Shown piece by piece: positions 63,794 to 64,000 of a stretch of DNA of 64,000 nt. Made by a program: the position numbers and the translations under genes. The notes below the pieces were generated by a model that searched no databases, was not told the origin of the DNA, and saw only the letters and a program-made list of their open reading frames with translations. Origin of the DNA: Pseudomonadota bacterium (lineage in GTDB: Bacteria; Pseudomonadota; Alphaproteobacteria; Rhizobiales; Xanthobacteraceae); NCBI GenBank assembly GCA_023404675.1, contig JAEYAW010000035.1, positions 62,001 to 126,000 of the forward strand. Reading direction: 5' to 3'. The stretch's first letter is position 1, and the number at the start of each line of letters is the position of its first letter.

Positions 63794-64000
63794 GACGGTC
63801 CCCTGTCATTGGTTTTTACGTTTATGAAACCATTGATAGGCCGATCCGGTTTCCACCCGTCTTCGTGATGGGACGAAATGGTTTCGTCGTCCGGGAGAGA
63901 TGTTTCGTCCCGCGGCATGCCACGACATAAAAGTCCCCAAAAGCCCCAAAAATCCCGTTTTCCCAAAGGGGCGCCTGCTTCTGCGGCAGTCTGGTGACGC

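Overview
The window is a GC-rich chromosomal segment of an alphaproteobacterium, most likely from the Bradyrhizobium/Rhodopseudomonas/Nitrobacter/Afipia group (Nitrobacteraceae). The gene order pdxJ-acpS-lepB-rnc-era-recO-parC, an LdtR-type MarR regulator, MipZ in place of MinCD, a phasin, a magnesium-type HemB, the DUF6163/DUF1489/DUF2171 families and a short intergenic repeat seen three times here all fit that group. The genus cannot be fixed from the sequence alone. There is no rRNA, insertion sequence, prophage, integrase or CRISPR array. The only RNA gene is tRNA-Leu(GAG).

Layout. 1-8.6 kb: housekeeping run pdxJ, acpS, lepB, rnc, era, a small membrane protein, recO and parC, with 4-8 bp overlaps between several genes. 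It is interrupted by about 1.1 kb of non-coding, palindrome-rich DNA (4381-5466). 8.6-16 kb: Bcr/CflA-type exporter with a hairpin covering its ribosome binding site, an NRAMP manganese transporter with a palindromic operator between its -35 and -10, the bpt-RDD-hemB minus-strand group, a DUF6163 protein and ldtR. 16-20 kb: glutathione-dependent formaldehyde detoxification (adhI, fghA), cytochrome b561, an isochorismatase-like hydrolase and an orphan MetQ-like binding protein. A 52-bp broken copy of the fghA 3' end lies downstream. 21-30 kb: chemoreceptor, ClpP-fold secreted protein, EamA transporter, 1-Cys peroxiredoxin, pccA, acyP, lipB, an orphan FliN-like protein and tRNA-Leu. 30-38 kb: two paralogous NodB-type deacetylases, an aldo/keto reductase, a YdcF protein, a GST and several conserved small proteins. 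38-48 kb: panC, mipZ, an alpha/beta hydrolase, a VWA protein with a DnaJ protein, a D,D-carboxypeptidase with a SPOR domain, a phasin and a TadG-like VWA protein. 48-51 kb: clpS-clpA.

51-58 kb is the most interesting part. An AraC-type regulator is divergent from a flavoprotein whose active-site signature (Asp and Arg in a DGGNxGxR motif) is that of nitroalkane oxidase rather than acyl-CoA dehydrogenase. It is followed directly by oxyR, katA and a lone molybdenum-hydroxylase large subunit. Nitroalkane oxidase makes hydrogen peroxide, nitrite and an aldehyde, so oxyR-katA next door suggests a self-protected nitroalkane-degrading cluster (inference). The window closes with an AcrAB/MexAB-type RND pump and two small proteins.

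Functional links across the window: Bpt with ClpS and ClpA supplies most of the leucine N-degron route. mipZ and one hypothetical gene have CtrA-like sites upstream. The phasin promoter carries a 19-bp palindrome next to its -35. Most long antisense reading frames are GC-driven shadows and were left out.
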